NCBI RefSeq assembly: GCF_000699445.3 | Contig: NC_067195.1 | Span: 80,966,569 to 81,030,568 of the forward strand | Source of the DNA: Schistosoma haematobium | Lineage: Eukaryota; Platyhelminthes; Trematoda; Strigeidida; Schistosomatidae | DNA length: 64,000 nucleotides | Direction of reading: 5' to 3' | In this document: positions 11,488-23,436 of the stretch, one piece after another | How the letters are laid out: the number at the start of each line of letters is the position of its first letter | How positions within the stretch are numbered: the stretch's first letter is position 1 | Made by a program: the position numbers and the translations under genes | The notes under the pieces: model-generated | Databases searched by the model: none | What the model saw: the letters and a program-made list of their open reading frames with translations, nothing else | What the model was told of the DNA's origin: nothing

Positions 11488-11663
11488 ATGAAGTTTTGTT
11501 CTCTGAGCTGGATGGTTTGGTCGTAGAGCTTTCATCGTTCATCTGAACGACATCGTCAGCACAAACTTCAGACTTCTATCTGAAGTTTGTGCTGACGATG
11601 TCGTTCAGATGAACGATGAAAGCTCTACGACCAAACCATCCAGCTTAGAGAACAAAACTCCAT
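11488..11663. repeat. Near-perfect palindrome, 85-bp arms
   Basis: Left arm 11488-11572, a 6-nt spacer (CTTCTA), right arm 11579-11663. By eye, 83 of 85 positions are complementary. As RNA it would form one long hairpin on either strand. Its arms include CTGACGA...GAAA text (see findings). Confidence 0.95.
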
Positions 11664-11999
11664 CAAAATCATCCACCTGAGCTACAAATCTTCTCCACCA
11701 TCTATGAAATCTTATTATTAGTCTTGTAAGCAATTATCAATTGATCGCATCCTATTCAAACAGTTAACCTTGTAACTTTCATCATGTCATACAATAAATC
11801 AAAAACTGTTTACATTAAAAAATGTAAAAAAAATATTAAACAATTATGGAGCAGTCATACTAATCAGATTATATTATGGGTTATTGAATAATCCTTTTTA
11901 CGTTTTAACAAGAATTAAAATACAAGTTACAAATATAAACATTTGGATGACCATTTAGTTATTTAAAGGTCCCGAGTCTGACTTCCGGTGGAGAAATGG

Positions 12000-12240
12000 A
12001 TTCGCACTAATGAGGATCCCCGTGTTGTGAACATGATTTTGGATGCTGTCAAAGGTGTGGAGACGATCATCACTTTCTGACTGAACACGCTATGGAAGGA
12101 AATTTCTTCTCGACGGACCTGAAATGGAAATTGGATTAGTTGTGATCGTAGGGACCTCGTAGCTTGACTATAGAGCGCACGGCCTCCTTATGGGAAGTTT
12201 TTCATTTGTTAGCCTCGAATTTTAAAAAGCCTTACAGTCG
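12000..12240 (+). repeat. Interspersed repeat, loosely related to 50.45-50.65 kb
   Basis: Shares a GTGTGGAGACGATCATCACT and GGACCTGAAA...GGAAATTGGATTAG pattern with the later copy. Its class is unknown. Confidence 0.4.
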
Positions 12241-12671
12241 GAAACAGAAAGCCGTGAAGTAAAGCGTGACATTTTTAGGGCCGACTTTTCTTCAACTCCT
12301 TTTTTCCATTGAGAAGGCAGTAACTATGCAGACGCTGGTTTGCTGAGAGAAACATTTTACTCTAGTACGGTTAGCCATATGATTTGACTATCGGAACCTA
12401 GATTGCTGCTTTTAGTCGCTGTTCTTCAACTGACCTGCTTGGTACGGTAAAAACAAGTGTTACAGTCGACATAACTCGGTTAGGTCATCACAATAAATAA
12501 CCCCGAATACTACGTTAAGGTAGTAGATGCGATCCCACCAGCTGTCTCAAACTTACTTGACTGTACTAGCAAAATATAAGAAACTACATAGATTAAAACA
12601 AAGAATCAGCATAAACCTGTTATTATTGACTAAAACTAAAATGAAAAGAGGATTAGACAAAGATCACCAAC

Positions 12672-13114
12672 CTAGAAGGAATATTATTCGAGTTTTCATC
12701 ATTCACATTTAATTTAAAGCCTATGGCTGATTGGGCGAAATTTGCTTCAGCTTTTGCATCGGCTTCTTGAGCAATTAAAGCAGCTTCAGCTTGTGAAACA
12801 TATTCAATTAAATAATTTGGCCATTTTTCACTATTCAGTTTTGTCGATGTATATTTTTCAGTTTTTGATGCTGAATAATAACGAGATAATGAATATGCGG
12901 AAAGTGCTTCTGATGGTCGATTAAGGGACATTAATGCTTTACCACGATGTAAATAAACTTTAGCTAGACGAGGATTAGAAACAACATCACGATTATTATT
13001 ATTCACCATTGTAGATTTTATATCAGAATTTAGTTTTTGAGCTTCTGGAAATAGTAGTAAAGCAGTGTCACAATCTTTTAGTGATAAATCAGGCTGACCA
13101 AGACGAAGATAGGC
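12672..13114 (-). CDS. TTC12: TTC12 exon 3 (TPR repeats)
   Basis: The acceptor is TATTTAG|GCC and the donor is the weaker TCTAG|GTTGGT. It starts AYLRLGQPDLSLKDCDTALL, continuing the TPR begun in exon 2. It then carries a Ser/Asn-rich insert and a second TPR (LAKVYLHRGKALMSLNRPSE, then ALSAYS). A charged/Ala-rich tail follows (EAALIAQEADAKAEANFAQS). Compared with the vertebrate protein, the loop between helices is longer. Confidence 0.9.
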
Positions 13115-15884
13115 CTAAATATTAAGAAAGAGAACCCGAAAATAAAAGCATCGATGCAGGAACAACATAGATAAATGTTTTTAATTATAAAGGTTTTTAA
13201 AGTTAGTATTTAACCCTGAAAAGTGATTAATTTGTGAAAAATGTGCCCGAAAACTTAACGAATATTGTTATTATGTGAATGTATACGTGTGTTTACGGTT
13301 AAGTTTGATAAATGTCCATAAAACTCTCTGTCGATAGATCATTGATGGTTTAATGTCCTATGAAAAACTGTACAACGCTTTTTTTGAAATGACGGACGTC
13401 TAGTAATTCTCAGACCGATTATAAAAGGAAAAATTTGTGTCTTCATAATTATAGTGTGACTAGAATAATGTTATAATATATTATGAAGCGAATAGTTACT
13501 TCACTTGAAAACACGACACAACTTACATAACAACTTTCAAATGGTTTTATAACAAATAACATAAACTAATCATTAAAAGTGACTACTCCTTTACAAGATA
13601 CAGGACGGTATGAAGCAGAATAAGACATCAGTAAAGTGAGAAAGTCGATAACTGTTCACTAACTGATACCAGTCTAGCATTTTAAAGTCGATACTATTGT
13701 TTTGAGGCAAGAAAGGCTTAGGAATTTTCATGGTTTCCGTTTAATGTGTTTACATGTTTATAATTGAAAAGGCATTCAGGGTTATGGCATATCGATAAAC
13801 ATTGACATATGTTTAGAAGTGATCTACTCCCGCGAACAACTGACATCGTTAATGGTTTAGTAGATATTAGCAACCTGTCTAAACGAAGTAATTCTGAAAT
13901 TTTGACTTAATATAGATTCATTATGATAAGAAAACCTTCCTACACACTTTACATAAACTGTTATTAAGCTTTCTGTTATTAGAGACCTGTTAGTACCCTG
14001 ATGATGTATGGAATCCATATTAATTAATGTGGGATACATCTAAACATAAGCGTACTGTCAACTGCTGCTCAATTTTTGTCACATGAGACTTTTAATGAAA
14101 TGTGATCTTCTGAACCCATTGAGTGATACATGAATACGGTGAGTTATTCTTACAACCCAAATACAAAAACAGTTGCATACAGACCAATCTGTTTCTATGC
14201 TTAAATTAAAAATCGGTAGTAAATTAATTGCGTGCAAGGACCTTTTCAGAGTTACATTAATCCTGATTTCTAGTGAAATCTCTATGGAGGGACAAAAGAT
14301 AACCCTAATTTTTGTCATTTACATTCCGTGTAGAATAAGCAGAAAGTTCTGAATTATGATAAAATAATCAGCTAATTGCAGCGATTTTTTAATACTCTAA
14401 GAGTAGGAGGCACAACTAATGCAGTCAGAATACATGAAACGTTTAAGGGAATTTAATTCAAAGTATGCATTGTTGGTGTACGGTAAGATCATCACGTATA
14501 TACTACTGATAAAAAGTTGGTTTGTTGAATAATTAAATAAAATTTGAAAGTGACGTCGTGGATTTGTGCAGAATGCGTAGTAAATTTCAAGGGACGAATG
14601 AAGTCAACAAATAAAAAGCACGGAATAACACTCGACTTAAAATTTAAAGGGAGGTAAGAAATTAACCCAACTGCGCCACTGCGAGAGACTTTCAGTAGCC
14701 TTATCAAACATCTCTAACCGCTTAGTAGTTGGGAAATATATTCTGGAGTGCTACTAGTTCAACAGTAAGGTAAATATGAACTTTTCCGAGGTACGAAGTA
14801 CAGCTCATGGTTTTTTCACTCATTTCTAGTATTTCCTCCAACAGGTTGGTGATTTCCTTTACATTTTCTGTGCATGTCCATTTGATTTAGATAGACGAAC
14901 TGTTTTCCAACCTTTGTAATGAAACGGATAGAATCTTGGAGAAATGAAATACTTTATTTGCTATATGATGGTTGAATATGTACCCTTATGGCTGTGAAGA
15001 TAAATATACTCCAGCATCCCATTAAAAACGGATTATAAGCAATTAATTTAACCTATGACGAAACTGGTCATGGGCTGTTTTAAAAACACCCTTCGTATTG
15101 ATACAGAAAGGTGATCTGAGTCAAATAAATATATTTATTGAAACCCAATACTTACGGAAATTTAAACCTCCATGGTGTATTCAGAAAATAGTTGTACTTA
15201 AACTAAGCTTTGGTAATATGGACTTTAATCTTAGCGTTGAGGACAGTGTGAATAACGGTCTCTTATTATCATTTTTTTATGTTTCCATATATCTCACTTG
15301 TTTGTGCTTTTTATGTGCACTAACAACCTAATATGTGATCAAATTGTATAAAATATATCACCCTGATATATTGTATGATTCTGATAAAAATTATTCTCAT
15401 GACGAATAAGAAAACGATAAGAATGCAACACAATGTATATTCCAGTTTATTAAAAAGTTGTTAACCTTTCATGTAGAAATACAATGTGTTTTCAAACTCA
15501 TTAAAGGGATCATTCTTTACACTCATGAAGTTTTGTGTGAAGTTGACAGAATACTATGATGTACGATGGGTGAGAGTATATCATATATGGCATAATTCAG
15601 TAGCCACCCACTAACTACCAGAAAAAGGAATGGACCTCAAAAAAAAGTTGTGATAAATATAGATTGCTTTTCCGGCGGAGCTAAGCGGGAGTAAAACTGT
15701 AAATATATAGAGATATGAGAACTGGGTATGGAAATTTTTGTTGAAGTCTATCTAAAAAGGTAAAAACGCTGTAGGATATAAGAAGATACCATCGTGTAAA
15801 GGCTAGAACATATTATAAACCATACCTATCTCTTAATTTATTAATCAGCATGAAAAAATGCTGTCAGTTTTACTTGTAACTTAC
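13115..15884. other. TTC12 intron 2, nothing recognised
   Basis: Open frames at 13857, 14079, 14492 and 15098 lack splice context or family resemblance and are treated as chance. Confidence 0.5.
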
Positions 15885-16114
15885 TTGAGCTCTATTAGTA
15901 TATAAAATATCGTAATCCTTTGCCACATCGATTGCCTGTGAATACAACTCAACAGCTTTTTTACAGTTTCCAGCCTTGAAAAATGTATTTGCACGATCCT
16001 TGAGTTTATCCGCACGTTCTCGTTGCTTAGCTCGTCGCTCAGCACGTTCTTGTGCGTCCTGTGCAACCGCAGTCATAAATGCAGTCACATCATCCCCTTT
16101 TCCAGTTACATCAT
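15885..16114 (-). CDS. TTC12: TTC12 exon 2 (first TPR)
   Basis: The acceptor is CCACACAG|ATGATG and the donor CTCAA|GTAAGT. The product runs from DDVTGKGDD through AFMTAVAQDAQERAERR and ends YTNRAQ. It contains an Arg/Glu-rich helix and a TPR helix pair (KLKDRANTFFKAGNCKKAVE, then LYSQAID), with the canonical TPR small residues. Both the charged linker and YTNRAQ match TTC12. Confidence 0.92.
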
Positions 16115-16789
16115 CTGTGTGGAAAAGTTCCAAAACCAGTAACTATATAACACAAGAAAATTGTATCATTTGCATATAGTGAATGTAGATTCATACACGT
16201 TCTTTTGTTAAATTTCCATGGGAAATGTATATGAAAACTGTTTCTCATCTGAATAAGATAACGGGTAGGAATAATAAGAACAGTGTCAACTGAACTACAC
16301 CTAGGTGTTCTTCGGGAGAAATGATTTTTTAACAATAAGCCTATGAATACTAAACTCATGTATAACAAATATGTAGTCCCTGTTTAAGAAAATGAAAACA
16401 CTATGCTTTTGTAATGGAGATCTACTATCCCTACTTTTACCTGATACCGTCACATATGTTTTTCTATGCATAACACCACTTATATTGTAAGTCCTTTCAG
16501 CTGTGGTGGGTTAGCGCCTGACAAAATCTGAAACTAGGGTTGGCATTTGCCAACATGTGTTACTTGTGGCTCTGGAGAGATATCCATCTACCAAATAAAG
16601 GGTGTGTAAACTGAACAACAGTCCGCTCTATATTACTTTATGACTGAAAGTAAAAGACATACATGCACCTCACATTTTTGATCACAGGTGTCTTAGAAAC
16701 ATTGTTCATGTTTTGAGGAACGACCGAGTGAGTTAAGTACCAGGAACACTTGACAAACAGGTTGGTGAAGTTGTGAACCTTCATTAACT

Positions 16790-17060
16790 AAGTTGGTCTG
16801 GACGTGTCAAGCATGACAAACCACTGAAAATTTCGACATGAAATGTTGGGTAGAGCAGTAAGATGAAAGAAATCTGTAGGCATCTAAGCCAGAACATGGT
16901 ATCAGTCGATGAAGTCACTGACTGTTGGTCTGAGCCATTTTGGTAAATGCAGACTACTTGGTTGGGGTCCTCATGATAATCAAGATGAGTAGTCGGGGAC
17001 TTTGAAAAAAAATCGATCACAATCACTTGCAATGGAGCAGATGCATTCATTATTTATCCT
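16790..17060 (-). repeat. Interspersed repeat family A, inverted copy
   Basis: The minus strand carries the GCATCTGCTCCATTGCAAGT start, a CAACCAAGTAGTCTGCATTT middle and a CTGATACCATGTTCTGGCTT end, as in the plus-strand copies. Confidence 0.6.
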
Positions 17061-18080
17061 AAGTTCAAGCATTCCTTGATATAGACTTTTTCACTCTGTC
17101 TTTTCGAACCACATTTCTAATGTTCAACCTTCCTCACTACCATCCCTGCCACATTATTTCGATCACTTTTGCCATTCATCTTGTTATTTTCACTTCATCC
17201 TGCTTATACAATAATGACAAAGCAGGTCAACGTACATTTGTGCCTAGTTCTATCCTGATTATGAAGAAAAAAAGTGTACACAAATCTAAACGAAGGGGTA
17301 GGAGTACAACAAAAAGTATAGGGAAATTAATGTCTATATCATTATCAACTATTTATCCGAATGTATCTAAACCGTTCACAAGTTCACGAAGAATACAAAG
17401 CATACCAAAAGAGGAGATAACGACTAGGTATGATCGCTGAATGAAGTTACATCAACTTTAGTCCATTAAGATAAGCCGTCGACTCAGAACGAGAGCATTT
17501 TTTTCTATATAAACTAGAATTGGACCGTGGCAAAACTTACTAAAATTATTCAGAACGACCTTTCGATATAATAAGAGATCAAATTTAACTGGCATGAAGG
17601 AAACTTGCTGAATAAATTGATCATATGGGAGTGATGATGAGTAGTAATCAAGATATAGCCCGGAATCCTGGATTGGTCATGGTCCAAACTTAGTTTCACA
17701 AACAGAAATGATGTGCTCACAAATAAGTCCTACTTCAAATCCACGTGTAAATATCAAACCCCATCAGCTTTCTGGAATAAAATAGGTCAATCATGAGATG
17801 ACATTTCCGAGGACGTTTATGGCAACCAGACCTTAGGCTGATGACGAGCGACCGAGTGTTCAAAGAAAGTTAGGGAGGTTTAAAATTGAAGGGTCACCAT
17901 TGAGTTTTTAATTACACTATAGAACAGAAATTACAACTATTACACCTGATTTTTAGAAATTCGTTTTGCAATTGCAGAAAATTGGTGATAGGAAGTATGA
18001 TGGACGTCTGATATTATGAATTTTATCCTGCTTCGGTTTGGAAACCCAGGTAGTATCCCAGCCATCACACAAATCGACTG
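17061..18080. other. TTC12 intron 1, nothing recognised
   Basis: The plus frame 17120-17440 (106 residues, Ser/Arg/Lys-rich) has no recognised domain and no clear splice partners. Confidence 0.4.
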
Positions 18081-18084
18081 ATTT

Positions 18085-18170
18085 GTGTGGCGCATATATA
18101 TGTTTGGTGCCTTCTTGTATATGTTTGTGTTTAAATGATAAATAATAGTGAATTTTATCCCATTTGTATC
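18085..18170 (+). repeat. Short repeat family C (GCGCATATATAT / TTGGTGCC)
   Basis: Shares GTGGCGCATATATAT and TTGGTGCCTTCTTGTA with 35826-35905 (plus) and, inverted, with 53042-53125. Confidence 0.6.
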
Positions 18171-18174
18171 TCAA

Positions 18175-19235
18175 AAGTATTCATAGAAGACATTATACTT
18201 CAACCAAATGTTAGCCTGATATGTGACTAACATTTTCGACTGGTTGAAACCTTTTGATTGTACAGTTTTCGCTTTAGTTTTTACGGCAAAATAACATCTA
18301 ATCCTCATTAATTGGGCAAATATTTTCACGTGGGTAAATCATTTGTATTTTGAACATTAAGTTTACAGTCTTCAGAAACTTGAAATTATTATGGTTTTTG
18401 ACAACCTTATTTTTATGCACAGACAACTGACTTGACACTCAGTAATCCGAAAATCCCCAGTTATGGAACACGAGAAACAATGATTTTCCGAAACAGAACT
18501 CTAAAGATAATACAACTTTAATTTATCGCTAACGTAACCTTACACCAGTACATTTGCACCAATATTTTCTCGGAAAACTATACTGACTGCAGTTCAGATG
18601 AAGGAAACGTTATCTAGTAGAGATGAAGCTCACATCAGCGGTGTCAGGTTTGGATTTTTGTCAAACATTACTCTTTTTACAGAGAAGTAGCAGGGACTTT
18701 ATTGATGTGCATATATATGAGTTCGTTGTACATTAATGAATTAATAGGAGTTTTCACGAGTACAGATACATCAGATTCCTGTGGAACGCTGGAAAGCGCC
18801 CCAGATTGAATGCTAAAACAGCCCTCAGAGTAGTACTCCAAGAACTTCATGAGTACGACGTGAAAATATCAGTGTAGTAGCTCCTCCTAAGGACTAAAAA
18901 TATCAAGTATTTAAGGAGTACGCCATGTGAATAAGGGATCAAAATTGGTCAAAATTACAATGAGATTGTGTCTGTTAGCCCTGAACTTATTTTAAGTGGC
19001 ATCACTAAAAACAGGACACATAGCGGACCCAACCAATATTGATCGTTTCCCGTCAAAGAGAAATAAACCACTAAATAACACAAGAAACACAATTCTATGC
19101 ACATATTTCAAGTGAAAGACACAAACAATAAGTATTACCTAAGTTTTTTGAAGGTTGGTCCAATTTATTGATAACAGATCTGTCAAAACCTATAGTTACC
19201 ATAAAAAGGAAACTAGCGTTAGCACTTGCCATCAC
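18175..19235. other. TTC12 intron 1 (5' part), nothing recognised
   Basis: I see no repeat or exon that I can support here. Confidence 0.4.
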
Positions 19236-19374
19236 TGCACTTCTGTTTGAGAAAATCATCGGCTTCTTTGCAAGCTATGCTAGCAACTGCACTGTCTTCT
19301 GAAGAAAGCCTTTGCACTAAATCGAAAACTTTATCAGCATCCTGTAGTTTTTTCAGAGACTCTTTTGTCTTCAT
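19236..19374 (-). CDS. TTC12: TTC12 exon 1 (start codon)
   Basis: Encodes MKTKESLKKLQDADKVFDLV and onward to QKC, 46 codons plus one base. A TAA lies in frame seven codons upstream of the ATG, so this Met is the first available. The helix resembles the N-terminus of vertebrate TTC12 (LKNVDEI...LIQ...SDD). The donor I chose is TGCA|GTGATG, a weak site but the only one that gives the phase required by exon 2 before the in-frame stop. Confidence 0.8.
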
Positions 19375-20025
19375 GACGTTCAGCTTTTTGCAGGTTTACG
19401 TCCAGACTTAAAATACTCTGTGTGTTGGGAGGAGTGTGAGAAGCAATTTATAGTGAAATCTGGATGAAAGAATAAAAGAAAAAGTGAGCCGACGACTCTG
19501 ATTACATGCGATAACTCACGTTTAATAATCAAAACAACCAACGACAGTCAGTACTAACGAAGTGGTATGGTTATGACAATCTGATAAAGGAAACGAGTTG
19601 GTAGCGTAAAGTTTCGAATGCGTCGCAAACACACAGACCGCGCCCAACAAACTAACCCGTCCTTTTTAAATTTACCCGCACTGTAGCCCTTGGTATTTAT
19701 GATTATTCCGTTGAGTCAGATGCCCATATTAATCTTTTTTTAATATTGACTGTATTATCTTTCTTGAATGAGTTGACTGAAGGGCTGGAGGTTATCTCTT
19801 CTGATAGTCCTCACACTAATTTTGCTTGTAGGGCATTTTTTGGCCAATAACGTAAAATTTCAAATCATAGGGTACCAACACTTCTAGATATTTCTCAACT
19901 CGAGATACTTCCAGAGATAAGTTACCGAAGTTGTATTTGTAGTCTGCAGCATGTCTCAGATGGACATTGAAGTTTTGCCAATGAAATACAAGGACCTATT
20001 CGAATCCTCATATTTTCCATCAGCT
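19375..20025. other. Upstream region of TTC12, nothing recognised
   Basis: This should contain the TTC12 promoter and 5' leader on the minus strand. I cannot identify a TATA box or a spliced-leader acceptor with confidence. Confidence 0.35.
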
Positions 20026-20029
20026 TTTC

Positions 20030-20270
20030 ACAAAAAAAGGTAATAAAGCAAGGTATTTGTAGCTGTAAATATATTCCCAAAGTAAACAGTTCTGTAAGTC
20101 TTCTCCATTGATGCCAAACTCACTAGTTTTACTCGACACACATGAAGACTCTCAGCCACACATTCGGACCAGGTCACGAATCCCTTCCAACTGTTAGCAA
20201 GGCTAGACAAAACGCTTCTCGACATATCTATGGCCTTGTAAATATATCTCCGGATTCCTCTATTTCATGC
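20030..20270 (-). repeat. Interspersed repeat family B, inverted copy
   Basis: Read on the minus strand it aligns with the 30.9-31.3 kb and 62.1-62.3 kb repeats, through CGTGACCTGGTCCGAATGTG, the GACTTACAGA segment and TTTACTTTGGGAATATATTT. Confidence 0.55.
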
Positions 20271-20279
20271 TCGTCAAAA

Positions 20280-21313
20280 TCACCCAAGGCTACTTCGTGC
20301 AAAGTACACTAACGCTACCGACGTAGATGATATCCTACTAGCTAGTCACTTACTGAAATCAGATGTGTATATAAGAATACTGCCTGCCATCCGGAACATT
20401 CCTAAGGAATCTCTCGAGAAGCTTTTCCGAGGAAGATATATTACTGTGCAAGGTGTACTGGAAAACACGGACCCTGATCACACTAACCCTGATATTGGGG
20501 AGTGTAAATTCATCAAGCAGTCCACGAAGCCTAAAAACACACTGACTCAACAAGTGATGAGACTAGCTAAGATAGACGGAAATTCTAGACCCCGGCTGAT
20601 AAATATAACCTTTCCATCCCTCACATGGCGGCTGCAACTCTGGAAGCATTCCGTGTCAACAAATGTCGGTTGCCAGCTGGGATCCATATGCGTCCGGGTA
20701 GGCCACACGACTCCAGGACGAAGCACAAAGACAATTTGGAGCCGATCATTCCAATTGCGAACTGTTTTGATCATAAAAACGTGAAAAGGGCAGGGGCTGC
20801 CAACTCGAAATACCTTTCATAATTAGGCTACTTGTCCATTCACGTACGGCTCATAAAGACAAAGAGGACGGGGATGCTCACGCTTTTCAAATTGAAAGCA
20901 TAACCTGCTTATACATGAACACGGCGAGTTTACCTAGTAAAATGGAGGAGCTACGTGAACTCACTAATGCTAATAATGCGCATCTGATAGGAATATCTGA
21001 AACTTGGACATCTTCTCAGCTTACGAACCAGGAGCTAGCAATACCCTGGATGTCTTTGTTTCGCAATGACAGAGAAACAAGAAATGGGGGTGGAGTAGCC
21101 TTATACATACTATCATGCATAGAGGTACACCAAGTTCACAACCAGGAGTTTATTAATCTTGATGAATCCGTTTGGTGTTCAGTAAGATTATCTGTAGTGG
21201 CATTAGGCCTTAACCACACAATCCTCAATGCTGAACACGAGGCACTTGAGAAAATAGGTGTTCAACATTTAACGCGGAGAAAATCCCAACGATGGATAAA
21301 GCGGGAACAATGA
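20280..21313 (+). mobile_element. LINE relic spanning ORF1 end and endonuclease start
   Basis: Short broken frames in the plus direction end in an apurinic-type endonuclease fragment. The 20625-20822 frame has the basic, Pro-rich character of a LINE ORF1 tail. The relic is truncated on both sides and lacks a reverse transcriptase. Confidence 0.6.
20915..21313 (+). pseudogene. LINE endonuclease fragment (APE-like)
   Basis: The frame includes ELTNANNAHLIGISETWTSS and RNGGGVALYI. These are the ETW and GGGVALYI motifs of the exonuclease/endonuclease domain in CR1/Jockey-type LINEs. The fragment stops before the GDFN and SDH motifs, and the last part of the frame (from about 21170) runs into the inverted repeat shared with 30.2-30.6 kb. 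It is non-functional. Confidence 0.75.
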
Positions 21314-21635
21314 GTTGAATTAATTCGAGTTGATTGAATGGCATGGTTCGGCCATGCAGGCGTGGTCCCTGTTGGATGTTACTTCATATCTTTTACTCAT
21401 ATTAACCATATTGTTCTATCTCTAGCCTAAGCTTGTTCTCCATCATATATTGGTAATTTTACGATACGATGAGTCAGTGTAACACAATGATGTGGCTTCC
21501 ACGTAAGATCTTATAGATAAGGCAGCTATATCATGACAAATCTGCAATTTTAGGGTTAGGTCGATTATAAGAGCAGTATTATTATCATAGTAGACAATAA
21601 TTCTACAAGACTACAACATAGGAGCAACTTTTAGG
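21175..21635 (+). repeat. Repeat arm, inverted partner of 30165-30630
   Basis: Matches the reverse complement of 30165-30630 over most of its length: TGGCATGGTTCGGCCATGCA, GTGTAACACAATGATGTGGC and the AAGATCTTATAGATAAGGCA block. It may be the tail of a deleted LINE. Confidence 0.75.
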
Positions 21636-21889
21636 TAGCTCTAAAATGAACATGGAATGTCCACATATTTAGTAGGGTTATAGATTAACGGTAGGAATTA
21701 GGATTTGCTGTTGAACGTTAGTGTTCCGAATAAGATTTGATGTTTTCATCACGAACTGACATCAGGTATGATGGCAAAATGGTATTTAACCATAGGGGTG
21801 GGTGAATTTCGCACCAAAATCCAAAATCTGCTATCTTGAATGTGATTGGTTCGCCCCTAAATTATTATCTTGCCTATTATTCTGTCACG

Positions 21890-22060
21890 ACCTTCGATTC
21901 ATTCTGTATTGGTTCTCCAAAACCACATTACTGATTGTCACTATATGATAAGTCAGCATAAACACTGACATGGTTTCCATGTAAGATCTTGTACATTAGG
22001 CAGTCATATCATGGCAAATTGACAGTCTTTGGTTAGGTTTGTGATTCTGCTGGCACGCAT
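21890..22060 (+). repeat. Diverged copy of the 21.4-kb repeat
   Basis: Retains GATAAGTCAGCATAAACACT, the TGTAAGATCTTGTACATTAG block and TCATATCATGGCAAATTGAC in the order seen at 21465-21545. Confidence 0.6.
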
Positions 22061-22064
22061 AGGT

Positions 22065-23146
22065 CTACTGGTACTAACATAGACCAAAATAATATGAAGT
22101 TCTTGACATTAATCGCGGGTTCCAGCAGTTTGAACGACGACGTTATTCCACCGAGACAACTGAGTATCAACGTTTCGGTTAATAAAGGACAACCTTCGTA
22201 CTTCTGTTTGGTATTCACTCCAAATCCATACCAACCTTAGCATATTTAACATTAAACAGAGTGCTCGATAAAACCGACTCCAACATAACTGAACGTCCGT
22301 CTAATAAATTTTCAGATTTCGATGCGTCTAAATGCAGAAGACCGACGAGCTATATTTTATTTGATTGAACCAAATTACGGGACTATTGCGTACCTGAGAA
22401 TCAGTAAGAATGTTCCCGATGAGACAGGACTAGTTATCTATATACAAGCGTCAACAGCTGGCAATCAAAAGTCAACTATGGTTGATTATCTTTCGCCGTG
22501 GCCTTGAGTTTGGTCAAACACGACTTCATCAAAGTCAAAGAGTAAAAGACCAGTCACAAAAGAAAATAATAAAACCTGGCCAAGCGAGTTCTGAGTAACT
22601 GTCAAAATGCACGACAAGGAGAGAGACTAAATAAATAACAGTACCATCTGAAAGATATTTGAAGGCATTTTCATAGTGTTCATTCTACTACAATAAATTT
22701 TTAAAACGTCTCGGAGAGTGTTAATGGAATCGTCTTTCTCAAAAGGTTAATCCTCCAACCAGCTTGTGTGCATAAATCTCCGCATAGTTACTTCTCAGAT
22801 AAACCATCTCCCTCAGCTATCGGAAGAGTGAAGAATACCACTTCTTAATCACCCCTGCCGTGATGACACGTTATCAAGGTGTTTTCATTTCCCTCATTAT
22901 GAGGAGAACAGATTCATCATTGTCGACAATGTGTCCGGCTTGTATTTCGATACTTACTTAACGTAATATAGGTGACACGAGAGTCTATCACATTTTGCCC
23001 AAACGGTATATTCACAAGTCTGATTGGTAGGTTTTCTCGGATCTTAAACGGCATTTCGAACTTCTAAAACACTAAACATATACCACTTGAAGATTAAGTT
23101 TGAAGCTCCCTACGAGTGCTACATTTGTCTCAGTCTCAAATGAAGC
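22065..23146. other. Intergenic, nothing recognised
   Basis: Short open frames only (22033-22218 minus, 22322-22507 plus), without family resemblance. Confidence 0.4.
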
Positions 23147-23151
23147 AAAGT
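23147..23151. repeat. Target-site duplication of the LTR element (left)
   Basis: AAAGT (or AAGT) directly before the left LTR recurs directly after the right LTR at 30026-30030. The boundary is ambiguous by one base. Confidence 0.7.
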
Positions 23152-23418
23152 TTTCGTGTCTATAGGTAACCCTCGTGCTATTGATAGAAGAAACCAGACA
23201 AGTAGTGAATAGGTCTTTATTTCGATCTTAGCGCAGTCACAGTGGAGCGTGGGATTATCTGTTCAGACAAACAAAGGCTCTCAACATTCAATATAAGATA
23301 ATAGGGAATATAGCGCTTATACAAAACAAGGAAGTGAATGAATACTTGAACAATACTGTTTTGGCATATACTTGGTTGTTTGGGGTCAACTCTTAACCAA
23401 CCAACCTAAGCTGTTACA
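23152..23418 (-). repeat. 3' LTR
   Basis: 267 bp, nearly identical to 29760-30026. Read on the minus strand it begins TGTAACAG and ends CACGAAA. Confidence 0.93.
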
Positions 23419-23436
23419 TTAGCTTCCCCCTAGAAT
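23419..23436 (-). promoter_or_regulatory. Polypurine tract of the LTR element
   Basis: On the minus strand TAGGGGGAAGCTAA abuts the 3' LTR. This is the expected site of plus-strand priming. Confidence 0.75.

Larger units (their letters stand above)
2738..19374 (-). other. TTC12: TTC12 orthologue, 5' six coding exons (gene continues off left edge)
   Basis: Six minus-strand exons (19374-19236, 16114-15885, 13114-12672, 8822-8459, 6782-6421, 3146-2738) join with matching phases into 649 codons. Known TTC12 is a cytoplasmic TPR/armadillo protein needed to assemble ciliary and flagellar dynein arms. In a fluke it would serve the miracidial cilia, flame cells and sperm. Diagnostic similarities to vertebrate TTC12, from memory, are the N-terminal helix, the YTNRAQ TPR segment, the FYAGG-like segment (here YYSAG), ENQRLLIEH and the ARM block after it. 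The C-terminal armadillo region is outside the window. An in-frame stop precedes the first Met. Confidence 0.88.

Noticed and set aside
17120..17440. 106-codon plus-strand frame rich in Ser, Arg and Lys
   Set aside because: It lies inside TTC12 intron 1 on the opposite strand, without recognised domain or strong splice sites. It is probably chance.
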